Positions 36,609-44,080 of a stretch of DNA of 64,000 nt are shown piece after piece. Every line of letters begins with the position of its first letter. Positions within the stretch are counted from its first letter, which is position 1. Source of the stretch: Ignavibacteria bacterium (lineage in GTDB: Bacteria > Bacteroidota > Ignavibacteria > Ignavibacteriales > SURF-24); the NCBI GenBank assembly GCA_025612375.1, contig JAAXKN010000012.1:1-64000 (forward strand), given 5' to 3'. The translations under genes were made by a program, and so were the position numbers. A model generated the notes under the pieces. The model did not search any database. It was given only the letters and a program-made list of their open reading frames with translations, and was not told the DNA's origin.

Positions 36609-36881
36609 TTATCTTTCCTCTAATTTAATATCTTCTTGTAATCCAAAATCTTTTTGCCCGGCCTTTCCATAATCATGAAGTCTTCTGATTGAAGCGGCAA
36701 TTACAGCCCATTGTGACGCAACAATAAAAACATACATTATAATTTTAATTACAGGATATTTGCTAAATAAAGGTATTAAAATAAATACTACCGATAGAAT
36801 CACTATTGCGTATGCAGTTATACAGGTTTTTACATACCTGGACTTGTCCATACTGCCTTTGAAACTAAAGGGATTTGTCAT
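36609..36881 (-). CDS. Short DUF805-like membrane protein, C-terminally truncated
   Basis: About 90 residues from ATG 36881. It begins TNPFSFKGSMDKSRYVKT, which matches the DUF805 opening, and reaches the family hallmark RRLHDYGKAG. Where the family continues with a Trp-rich membrane segment, this protein changes to QKDFGLQEDIKLEER and stops. Two membrane segments remain (about 22-40 and 47-65). Either a frameshift or deletion truncated it, or it is a natural short form. A TTG 18 codons upstream is less likely. Confidence 0.6.
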   Translation of the reverse strand: MTNPFSFKGSMDKSRYVKTCITAYAIVILSVVFILIPLFSKYPVIKIIMYVFIVASQWAVIAASIRRLHDYGKAGQKDFGLQEDIKLEER

Positions 36882-36972
36882 AGATCTTTTCCTAATTTGA
36901 CATATATATCCTAATTTGACATGAAAAATTACCAAAGTTCAAAACGATTTCCAAAAACCTCTAAAGCTTTCT

Positions 36973-37002
36973 TTAAAATAACAAGAGGCTGCTGCCAGCC
37001 TC
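36973..37002 (-). terminator. Intrinsic terminator after the T9SS protein gene
   Basis: Minus-strand stem GAGGCTG/CAGCCTC (7 bp, 4-base loop) followed by TTGTTATTTT, 26 bases beyond the stop at 37029. Confidence 0.65.
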
Positions 37003-37028
37003 CTTTACATACTAAATTCACCATGCTC

Positions 37029-39089
37029 TCACTTCAGCAGCATCAGTTTCCTGGAATACCTGAACTGCCCGGCCTGAATGCTGTAAATATATATCCCGCT
37101 TGGAAGCGCGGAACCGTCGAATCTTACACTGTGCTCCCCTGCCTTCTGCTCCTGGTTGACCAGTGTGGCCACTTCGCGCCCCAGCACGTCAAAGACTTTC
37201 AGAACAACCTTATCACTCTGAGGGATCTGATAAACCAAGGTTGTTGCAGGATTAAAAGGATTAGGGTAATTCTGCCTGAGAGCATATGTAAAATGCATTT
37301 CGGGCTTTACATCAGAAGGATCCACCCCCACCACTGCACTCCATGTTGACATATTAATAAACCTTGAGCTTTCAAGCCTCATTCCTGTAAAAGGACTTAC
37401 GGTATTCTGAGTCCCATTATCAATGGCTGTAACCGCATAGTAATACTCATTTCCTTTTACAACATTTGTATCCTCGAACTTAAGCGTATTCCTGTCGGTA
37501 GTTTCGTAGACCAGTTTCCAGATTTCCCCGTTTTTCTGGTCCAGGGGATCATTTGTAAGCATTGCCCCCGCTTTCCTGTAAACTCGCCATGCATTCCAGT
37601 CGTCAACACCCGTCACTGCATCCTTAAAGTATGAACCGTCGGGATAGCTCCACTTTACAGTAATGAATTCTTTCCCCGATTTAATCTCAATATCCGGAGG
37701 TGGAGGGGGTGCAGGAATGGAAGCATTCCTGGTCATGCGGTCCCACGTCCAGTTAGCCCTGTCCAAGGTCTGCTGAAGTGAATCGCGGCCTTTCAGTACC
37801 CATGCCTCTTTTTCGGCATCAGTTATTTTACTATTGAGCCAGAGCCTTCCTACAGAGTCGGCAGCCTTCCAGCCAATGCTTCCGGCACCGACGGCATAAA
37901 CGAAAGTTAGCGAGTCGTATCTGTTCTGGGCCGAATTTTTTGTAAGCTCATATGGGCCGGATGTTATAAATCTCATAGGGCCTTTCTGATAAGCCACACC
38001 GGAATTCTTTGGGGGCTCAACAGGAAAGCGGCCTCCTTCATCTGTTCCGAGATAGGTTTTTTTTATACCAATTGAATGGTCGCCCCAGAGATCTGTCTCT
38101 ATGCTGGCATGAGCCATTGAATAGGGCTGAGTTCTGTCATCAGAATGATCCTGATAGCTCTTGTCCGCATGCAGAAGCGTAAAACCCGGTACCTGAGTTG
38201 AATACAGGTGGCCTGTTGTTCTGTCAGGATCACCCGTGTCATCTTGTGAGCCGTTAGTAAAAGGCTGTGCTTGGGGATTATTTGCGTCCCTGTAGTAAGC
38301 AATATAAAGGCTATCGCGGGCTCCGCCTAACTTCGATGGAACTTTTATCCAGCTGTCGTAGTCATCTTCACCTTCATAGCTGAAAGCTCCTAAGGCATAG
38401 CGTTCCCCTGCCTTAGTAGGGCCGAAGCTGAAGGAGATCGGCCACCAGAAGCGTATAGTCTGGTCGGGAAGTTTAACCTTATAGTTTGCAGTGTCTGAAG
38501 GAAGCGCCTGTTCACCTGTAAACTTGTGCGTGGCCTTCCAGATGAAGAAATCCGAGAGAAGCGGGTTGCTGAAAGCATAGATTTCCACGTGGCTGCGTAA
38601 TCCGAACTGCTCCAGCATGTCTTCAAATTCAATTTTAATGTCCGACTTTAGGTTAGGATCCACTTTCCACGTGTAGGGCTTGCTTAAAACATTCCCGTCA
38701 ACTATAACTACAGGCGGGCGGTACCTGCGGGTCTCCTGTGCCCATACAGTTTTCCCATAATTCGTTAATGCATCTCCTTTTGCAAACACCAGTTTCTTTA
38801 TTCCCTTGATATCAATTATACCGCTGTCGTCAAGGACCAGAGGATTAAATATCTGGTAGAGCATATTGGATTTCCACTCATCTCTCGGCCAGTAAAATAT
38901 TTCTGTTGATGAAGAATTACTGGCTGCCAGGTCCCAGCTGAACTGGCTCTGCAGTCCGCCGTCCCCCATCATAGCATCCATTTTCATGTGAATGTTTCCC
39001 ACATCAAGCACCATTGGCGGAGGTAAAGTCTGGGAAAAGGCAAATGATGAAATAAGAGCCAAAACAGAAAAGATTTTCAGTAAATTCAA
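37029..39089 (-). CDS. Large secreted T9SS cargo protein
   Basis: 686 residues. A signal peptide (LLKIFSVLALISSFAFSQ) precedes about 460 residues without a recognised domain, then a proline spacer APPPPPDIEI and an FnIII-like region (about 470-580). The last 80 residues are a sorting domain starting RQNYPNPFNPATT and ending RKLMLLK. It should be secreted by the type IX system. The start is TTG 39089, supported by GAGGTG four bases upstream and by the signal peptide; the next Met lies beyond the signal peptide. Function unknown. Confidence 0.85.
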   Translation of the reverse strand: MNLLKIFSVLALISSFAFSQTLPPPMVLDVGNIHMKMDAMMGDGGLQSQFSWDLAASNSSSTEIFYWPRDEWKSNMLYQIFNPLVLDDSGIIDIKGIKKLVFAKGDALTNYGKTVWAQETRRYRPPVVIVDGNVLSKPYTWKVDPNLKSDIKIEFEDMLEQFGLRSHVEIYAFSNPLLSDFFIWKATHKFTGEQALPSDTANYKVKLPDQTIRFWWPISFSFGPTKAGERYALGAFSYEGEDDYDSWIKVPSKLGGARDSLYIAYYRDANNPQAQPFTNGSQDDTGDPDRTTGHLYSTQVPGFTLLHADKSYQDHSDDRTQPYSMAHASIETDLWGDHSIGIKKTYLGTDEGGRFPVEPPKNSGVAYQKGPMRFITSGPYELTKNSAQNRYDSLTFVYAVGAGSIGWKAADSVGRLWLNSKITDAEKEAWVLKGRDSLQQTLDRANWTWDRMTRNASIPAPPPPPDIEIKSGKEFITVKWSYPDGSYFKDAVTGVDDWNAWRVYRKAGAMLTNDPLDQKNGEIWKLVYETTDRNTLKFEDTNVVKGNEYYYAVTAIDNGTQNTVSPFTGMRLESSRFINMSTWSAVVGVDPSDVKPEMHFTYALRQNYPNPFNPATTLVYQIPQSDKVVLKVFDVLGREVATLVNQEQKAGEHSVRFDGSALPSGIYIYSIQAGQFRYSRKLMLLK

Positions 39090-39438
39090 GCTGCACCTCA
39101 GTTAATTCAGAATTGGGACGCTTCAAATATTTATATGACCTGATATTTATCCCGCAAATAAAATTATTACTTACAGAAAAGAAAATCAACAGCCTGATCC
39201 CCAGGTGGGCTCAGGAAATCAGGTAAAAGAAAAAATAACTCATATTCAAGCAGCCTTCATCCAGAGACACTAAAAACTTTTGTTTAAAAATAAAAGAGGT
39301 TGCCCCCATATCTGATCTTGAATGAAATAGCGAAAATTAATTAAGTAAAAATATCATTGTAAGCGAAATATCTATAATTTGGGCAAAGCAAACCCTCAAG
39401 GATGAAACTGCAATGCTGCATTCCGCCATATTAAAGCC
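39090..39438. other. 349-bp intergenic region, no gene seen
   Basis: AT-rich region between the TTG start of the T9SS protein and the stop of the M56 peptidase gene, both on the minus strand. It probably carries the promoter of the T9SS gene. No tRNA, riboswitch or clear terminator was recognised. Confidence 0.6.
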
Positions 39439-41076
39439 TTATTTTATTTCCGGATTTGCGTTGGGTCTCTTTTCAATATGAGAATCAATTATATCGGAAT
39501 ATTTACCATAATCAGCTTTGTCAATTTCCTTTCCCTCAACAACTAAATAAACCGGAGTATAATTCTTCCAGATCAATTGGACATGATTATATGTCTTATT
39601 TCCTATTGTCATCTGACCGGCACTCATTGATCCATTCCCATAATTATAATTCCTTTTCTTGCCATGGCCGGACCTGAAGTCGAAAGACGGCATGTGTTCA
39701 TCGAAATATATTAAATCAGGATAATTCCTGAAATCTCTGGGATTAATTTCCTTTCCATCAATAGATAAACGGGTTACTATATTATTCTTCCATTGCAATG
39801 TAACATGTTTATACGAACCTCTGTCAGTATTTACTCCTTTGCCATCCCAGGTGCCTGTCCCGAATTTCCTGACAACATACTCATCCGAAGAATTACCGGA
39901 TTTCGTGGTATCTGTTGCAGATCCGGACTTGATATTTTTAGGGACAGTTTTCGTTTCAGCCTTTTTAATCGAATCACCGGTTTTAGTTCTGTTTGTATCT
40001 ATAGCCAAAATGGAAGGGCTGGTAACATGCCTGGAGTTTACTTTTGCAGTAATTGAAACAAACATGCTCATAACCAAAACCAGCAGTATTATGGATCCTT
40101 CTTTAAATGAAGGCTGCATTCCCGAGGGTTTTATTACTCTTTCCACCCTTTTCAGGGCGTGGCTTTTCCTGTTAAATAATGCTAATGAATAGTGAGGAAC
40201 ACTAAGGGAATTTTCCAATACAGCGGCCAAAGCCTTTGCATAGTCGAATGGATAATTAGTTGTGGACATTGCAAGGTCATCACACGAACATTCTCTTTCG
40301 AATTTGATTTTGGAAGATATCCACCAGAAAGCAGGGTTATAAAAGAAAACGATCTCAGTTATCACAAGAAATATGTTAACTAAAGTGTCTTTCCTTATTA
40401 TATGGGCTATCTCATGAGCAAGTATCAGTTCTATCTGTTCACTGGACAGTCCTGTAAATATTCCGACTGGTAAAAGAATTACCGGCTTAAAATAACCAAT
40501 AACCATCGGCACTTTGGATTTTATTGATTCCACAACAGGAATTGAACCTTTATAATTTAATTTCCTCATTGCATTATCTGCAATACTCTGGAATTCAGAA
40601 TTCATGTTAAATGCACTGTTTCTTATATATCTCTGGAACGCCAGTCCGGCTAAAAATTTGATCAGCAGCAGAATCGCCCCAAACATCCAAATTGCAGTTA
40701 TATAATAATGATACTGACTGCTCAGGGACAGTGCACTTACAACAGCAGATTTGCTTTTTGAGTAATAGGATCCCTGAGCTGCATTTTTTTCAGAAGAAAT
40801 ATTTACTGTTTTATAACTGTCAAATGAGTAATTGCTTATATTCAGCCCCTCACTTGAGTCCAAATAATTAATAAAGGTAATAACTGAGGAAATAACTAAA
40901 AGAATTGAGAATACTAAAGAGACAGCATATCTGGTCCTGGCAGAGGAGTTTTTCAGAAAATATAAGACAATTTCCAGGCAAATGGCAATAATAGCGCCCT
41001 GCCAGAAAGAGTGAATTATTGTCCATCCAAAGCTGTAAACAAGAGATTGCGGGATCAGATTACCGATGAAATTCAT
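39439..41076 (-). CDS. BlaR1/MecR1-like M56 membrane metallopeptidase
   Basis: 545 residues. Four hydrophobic segments surround a cytoplasmic zinc-protease domain with HEIAH at 221-225 and a downstream SSKIKFERECSCDDLA segment that can supply the third ligand. A fifth membrane segment (about 325-345) leads to a 200-residue extracytoplasmic sensor region without a penicillin-binding domain. It holds two copies of a short unit (HVTLQWKNNIVTRLSIDGKEI and HVQLIWKNYTPVYLVVEGKEI). By analogy, ligand binding would trigger cleavage of the BlaI-type repressor encoded upstream, with which it overlaps by 4 bases. The signal is unknown. Confidence 0.9.
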   Translation of the reverse strand: MNFIGNLIPQSLVYSFGWTIIHSFWQGAIIAICLEIVLYFLKNSSARTRYAVSLVFSILLVISSVITFINYLDSSEGLNISNYSFDSYKTVNISSEKNAAQGSYYSKSKSAVVSALSLSSQYHYYITAIWMFGAILLLIKFLAGLAFQRYIRNSAFNMNSEFQSIADNAMRKLNYKGSIPVVESIKSKVPMVIGYFKPVILLPVGIFTGLSSEQIELILAHEIAHIIRKDTLVNIFLVITEIVFFYNPAFWWISSKIKFERECSCDDLAMSTTNYPFDYAKALAAVLENSLSVPHYSLALFNRKSHALKRVERVIKPSGMQPSFKEGSIILLVLVMSMFVSITAKVNSRHVTSPSILAIDTNRTKTGDSIKKAETKTVPKNIKSGSATDTTKSGNSSDEYVVRKFGTGTWDGKGVNTDRGSYKHVTLQWKNNIVTRLSIDGKEINPRDFRNYPDLIYFDEHMPSFDFRSGHGKKRNYNYGNGSMSAGQMTIGNKTYNHVQLIWKNYTPVYLVVEGKEIDKADYGKYSDIIDSHIEKRPNANPEIK

Positions 41077-41462
41077 TTTTCACCTCTCTCAATTTTATTG
41101 ATTAATTCCTTTATTTGTTCGAGCTCTTTACTGGAAGTTTTCCGGTTGCCTAAGAGCTGCATTGCCAGTTTCATTGCCGAACCCCCAAAGGCAGCATCAA
41201 GGAACTTGTTCAACAGGATTTTTTGTGTTTCCTTTTCTTCAAATGCAGGTGAGTAAATGTGGCTTTTCCCTTCCGTGTCGCGCATTAATATTCCCTTCTC
41301 AGCCATAATCTGCATAAGCTTCAAAGTTGTAGTATATCCTGTTTCCCGTCTTTCGTTAATCCTGTCATTTACAAACTTCACTGTAGCCCTACCATTTTCC
41401 CAAAGGATCCTTAAAATCTCCAGTTCTGCTTCTGTTGGAATTGGCGGATTTCCTTTTTTCAT
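41073..41462 (-). CDS. BlaI/MecI-type repressor
   Basis: 129-residue winged-helix repressor. It has PTEAELEILRILWENGRATVKFVNDRI and the recognition-helix region TTLKLMQIMAEKGILMRDTEGKSHIYSP, matching the BlaI family. The C-terminal half forms the dimer. It precedes and overlaps the M56 sensor gene, the standard two-gene arrangement. Three dyads lie just upstream and are its likely operators. GAGG lies six bases before the ATG. No beta-lactamase gene is linked in the window. Confidence 0.93.
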   Translation of the reverse strand: MKKGNPPIPTEAELEILRILWENGRATVKFVNDRINERRETGYTTTLKLMQIMAEKGILMRDTEGKSHIYSPAFEEKETQKILLNKFLDAAFGGSAMKLAMQLLGNRKTSSKELEQIKELINKIERGEK

Positions 41463-41487
41463 TTCAGCCTCACGATAAAATTAAAAC

Positions 41488-41557
41488 TACGAACTCTTTC
41501 GTATTATAATATACGAAAGTTTTCGTAATGTCAAGTACTCCTACGAATTATTTCGTA
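41488..41557. promoter_or_regulatory. Three TACGAA-N4-TTCGTA operator dyads
   Basis: Identical half-sites form three 16-bp dyads at 41488-41503, 41512-41527 and 41542-41557, all with a 4-base spacer. Centres are 24 and 30 bp apart. The half-site TTCGTA at 41498 also pairs with TACGAA at 41512 around an AT-rich spacer. The block begins 25 bases before the repressor ATG and extends toward the divergent peptidase gene at 41749. It is inferred to be the BlaI-type repressor's operator, with possible effect on both genes. Confidence 0.8.
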
Positions 41558-41582
41558 ATATATTTTAATAGAGGTAATTTAT

Positions 41583-41640
41583 GGAGCTGCCGGTATCAGC
41601 CTTCTTGAAGTTACTTTTGGGCAGGGGCGAAACCTAACCG
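41583..41640 (-). pseudogene. Decayed copy of tRNA-Phe 3' end and terminator
   Basis: This 58-bp stretch matches 43768-43824 (terminator stem, spacer, acceptor 3' strand and T arm of the tRNA-Phe gene) at 45 of 58 columns with one gap. It has the same orientation. The rest of the tRNA (anticodon and D arms) is missing. It could be the displaced 3' end left by integration at the tRNA gene, or the relic of a tandem duplication. Confidence 0.65.
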
Positions 41641-41748
41641 AGGAAGGCCTAAAGGAAGAATTCGCGGCCAAATATTCAAACCACTTGCAAGTAAATTTTC
41701 TTTGTTTTATATATCGTTCATTAATAAGCCGAATAAAAAGGAAAACAT

Positions 41749-42810
41749 ATGTTCAGAATATTTCTTGTGCTAATATCCTTTTGGGTTATGTTTTTTAATT
41801 CTAATGCCCGTCCGTTAAAATCTTCAGTCGATTCAGGCAATGTCGAAGTTAAAGGACTGGTATTAAAGTATGTTCTTATTGATACGCCCTATGAGATGTA
41901 CCAGGTGATCTTCAGCAATTCGCCATACTTTACAGATTCCGTTTATATGAAATATGGAGGATCTGATTCATATGAGCATATTAAGTGGCTTAAAAAGTGC
42001 TATGAGAGTTTCCTTCCGGAAGAAAAAAGTAAATTGAAATATATCTTTGATAAAGCTTTTGAATACTGGATGATGGTGGAAACAACAAAACTGGATGATG
42101 ATGCTTCCCTATCAGAGATTATAGACTGCCTGACTTCACCCCGGATACACTATCAGAATGAGATTGTTAAAGACAGCATCAGGGAATTCCTGCCGTATTT
42201 TTATAATAATTATCTTAAAGATTATCTGGCATCAAACAAAAAAGTATTTGATGACCGGGCGTTGGAACTGATGGATCAGGTCCGCCGGAATAATTCAGAT
42301 ATTTTAGGATTCATGGAAGACGTTTCAGGGGTAAGCTTCAGGAAAAAATTCAATGTTTGTTTCTATTTTACACTCAGGCTTATCGGAGCAGATGGATTTA
42401 CAAAAGAAAACACTAACATTTCTACCCTTCAAAGACATATTAAAGATTATTCCATGCTGTTTGGCACACCCTTTCATGAATTCAGCCATCAGTTATTTCA
42501 GACATTTTCAAGAGATAGTTTATTTATAAAAGCAGCCGGTACATTAAAGACAGATACAAAATTATTCAATTATTGGGATAAGCAGCTTCAAAGAAAGCAA
42601 TATGACTGGCCGGGATGGTGTGAAGAAAACCTGGTACAGGGCTTTGCCAAGTATTTATATCTGAAGTATTATAAAAAAGAGCTTGATGTTAAAACTTATG
42701 TCTACGATGATGATTTTTATAATTACCTAAAGAAAAACAATTTTGACGGTAAAAAAATGAGCCTGGCCGACGTATCAATAAAATTTCTTGAAAGCATTGG
42801 CGGGAAATAG
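41749..42810 (+). CDS. Putative exported zinc metallopeptidase (HEFSH)
   Basis: 353 residues with a signal peptide (FRIFLVLISFWVMFFNSNA). HEFSH at 243-247 is a zinc-peptidase HExxH motif, and CEENLVQGFAKYLY about 45 residues later offers Glu292/Glu293 as the third ligand, a gluzincin-like spacing. The layout recalls DUF4932 proteins, but family membership is a guess. It would act outside the cytoplasmic membrane; its substrate is unknown. Base composition is AT-richer than the neighbouring house-keeping genes. AAGGAAAACAT precedes the ATG. It lies between the decayed tRNA copy and the intact tRNA-Phe. Confidence 0.7.
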   Translation: MFRIFLVLISFWVMFFNSNARPLKSSVDSGNVEVKGLVLKYVLIDTPYEMYQVIFSNSPYFTDSVYMKYGGSDSYEHIKWLKKCYESFLPEEKSKLKYIFDKAFEYWMMVETTKLDDDASLSEIIDCLTSPRIHYQNEIVKDSIREFLPYFYNNYLKDYLASNKKVFDDRALELMDQVRRNNSDILGFMEDVSGVSFRKKFNVCFYFTLRLIGADGFTKENTNISTLQRHIKDYSMLFGTPFHEFSHQLFQTFSRDSLFIKAAGTLKTDTKLFNYWDKQLQRKQYDWPGWCEENLVQGFAKYLYLKYYKKELDVKTYVYDDDFYNYLKKNNFDGKKMSLADVSIKFLESIGGK

Positions 42811-42974
42811 AAGATAAATTCAAAAAGAACGGGCCATGAATTTTGACCTGACTTTAGATGAGATTATTTTCCAACAGAGAGGCATTCTCGAAATTTGGAA
42901 TTTTTTGTTTTTGTGTGCAGATTATATTTTATATTAGTTTATAAACTTTTTCATTCAGAAAGCGAGTGTAAAAA

Positions 42975-43637
42975 ATGGATCCCAAAACTGCACATCCGGA
43001 AGATATTGCAAAGATGCTTCGAAAGCCTTCGGGACCTTTTGCCAAACAATTTTCTGAATTGATGCATAAAGGGAATATTTTTCTGATAGACCTGACTTAT
43101 GAAACAATGGATCTTAAGAAAGATGAGTCTATTCTTGAGATCGGTTTTGCAAGCGGAAGGTCTTTTGAAATACTATTTTCAAATATGAATGATATTAAGG
43201 CTACAGGAATAGATTATTCCGAGGAAATGGTTTCTCAGGCAAGGGAGATAAATCAGGATGCTGTCAATTCGGGCAAACTCAATTTGTATCATGGCAGCAG
43301 CGACAATTTGCCATTCGGGGATAACTCTTTTGATAAGGTCTACTGCAACAATGTGATCTATTTCTGGGATGATCCTTCGAGGCACCTTGAGGGAGTTCAC
43401 CGCGTGCTTAAGCCTGGCGGAATGTTTTATACCGGAATAAGGACGAAAGAGACAATGCTTTTGATGCCTACTGCACAATATGGATTTACGCTTTATGAGG
43501 AAGATGACTGGGTGAAAATTCTTGAACAGAATGGGTTCAGGTTTATTCTGACTAATAAGAAGGCTGATCCCCCAATTGAAGTTGAGGGACATGTATTTAA
43601 GATGGTCTCACTTTGCATTGCAGCAGAAAAGGCATAA
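42975..43637 (+). CDS. Class I SAM-dependent methyltransferase
   Basis: 220 residues with the SAM-binding glycine motif ILEIGFASGRS (53-63), the acidic loop GIDYSEEMV and post-motif FDKVYCNNVIYFW, ending in the LKPGGMFYTG strand of the Methyltransf_11/25 fold. Substrate unknown; small-molecule methylation is typical. It follows the putative peptidase gene by 165 bases in the same direction and is also inside the tRNA-bounded segment. Confidence 0.88.
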   Translation: MDPKTAHPEDIAKMLRKPSGPFAKQFSELMHKGNIFLIDLTYETMDLKKDESILEIGFASGRSFEILFSNMNDIKATGIDYSEEMVSQAREINQDAVNSGKLNLYHGSSDNLPFGDNSFDKVYCNNVIYFWDDPSRHLEGVHRVLKPGGMFYTGIRTKETMLLMPTAQYGFTLYEEDDWVKILEQNGFRFILTNKKADPPIEVEGHVFKMVSLCIAAEKA

Positions 43638-43762
43638 ATCAATAGCCCCGCATTTATATTATGGCAGCGGAAGCCTGTGCGTTAACTTGTCATGTTGCTT
43701 ACTGGACTCATACTTCAGTAATAAACTATTAATCCAGCTCAAATTCGCGGCTACTTAAAATG

Positions 43763-43788
43763 AAAAAGGCGCTGTCGGTATCAGCGCC
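43763..43788 (-). terminator. Terminator after tRNA-Phe
   Basis: Minus-strand stem GGCGCTG/CAGCGCC with a 7-base loop, followed by five T. It begins 14 bases past the tRNA 3' end. A degraded copy of the same structure occurs at 41583. Confidence 0.85.
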
Positions 43789-43801
43789 TTGTAGTTACCT
43801 G

Positions 43802-43874
43802 TGGGCAGAGACGGAATCGAACCGCCGACACAAGGATTTTCAGTCCTTTGCTCTACCGACTGAGCTATCTGCCC
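43802..43874 (-). tRNA. tRNA-Phe (anticodon GAA)
   Basis: 73-nt cloverleaf on the minus strand. Acceptor arms GGGCAGA/TCTGCCC pair fully; the D arm is AGCTCAGTCGGTAGAGC; the anticodon stem AGGA/TCCT holds the loop CTGAAAA, anticodon GAA; the T loop is GGTTCGATTCC. The 3' CCA is not encoded. It stands alone with its own terminator. Confidence 0.97.
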
Positions 43875-43979
43875 TTAAATAGGTTAACAAATATAAGTAT
43901 TTTCTCTAAAAACTCAAAACTTTTTTTTGCCTCTCCCGCAAAATTTATCCTGTTTTTTTTCAGCCTTTCTTCAAATTTC

Positions 43980-44025
43980 AGGGGATAAATCCCGTAAACT
44001 ATTTCATTACGGCCCTTTATCCCCT
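43980..44025. other. Long interrupted hairpin upstream of tRNA-Phe
   Basis: Outer arms AGGGGATAAA/TTTATCCCCT (10 bp) and inner arms CCGTAA/TTACGG (6 bp) around a 9-base loop. It lies between the stop of the glycosidase gene at 44081 and the tRNA. No U-run follows on either strand, so it is not a classic intrinsic terminator. It might end or process the glycosidase mRNA. Confidence 0.5.
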
Positions 44026-44080
44026 AAAATAATTTTGCGCTAAAACTGAGTCCCGAAATCTTTGCGCCCTGACCTCGGAC

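Noticed and set aside
36921-37349. 142-codon plus-strand frame
   Set aside because: It is antisense to the conserved T9SS sorting domain of the minus-strand gene, which clearly codes.
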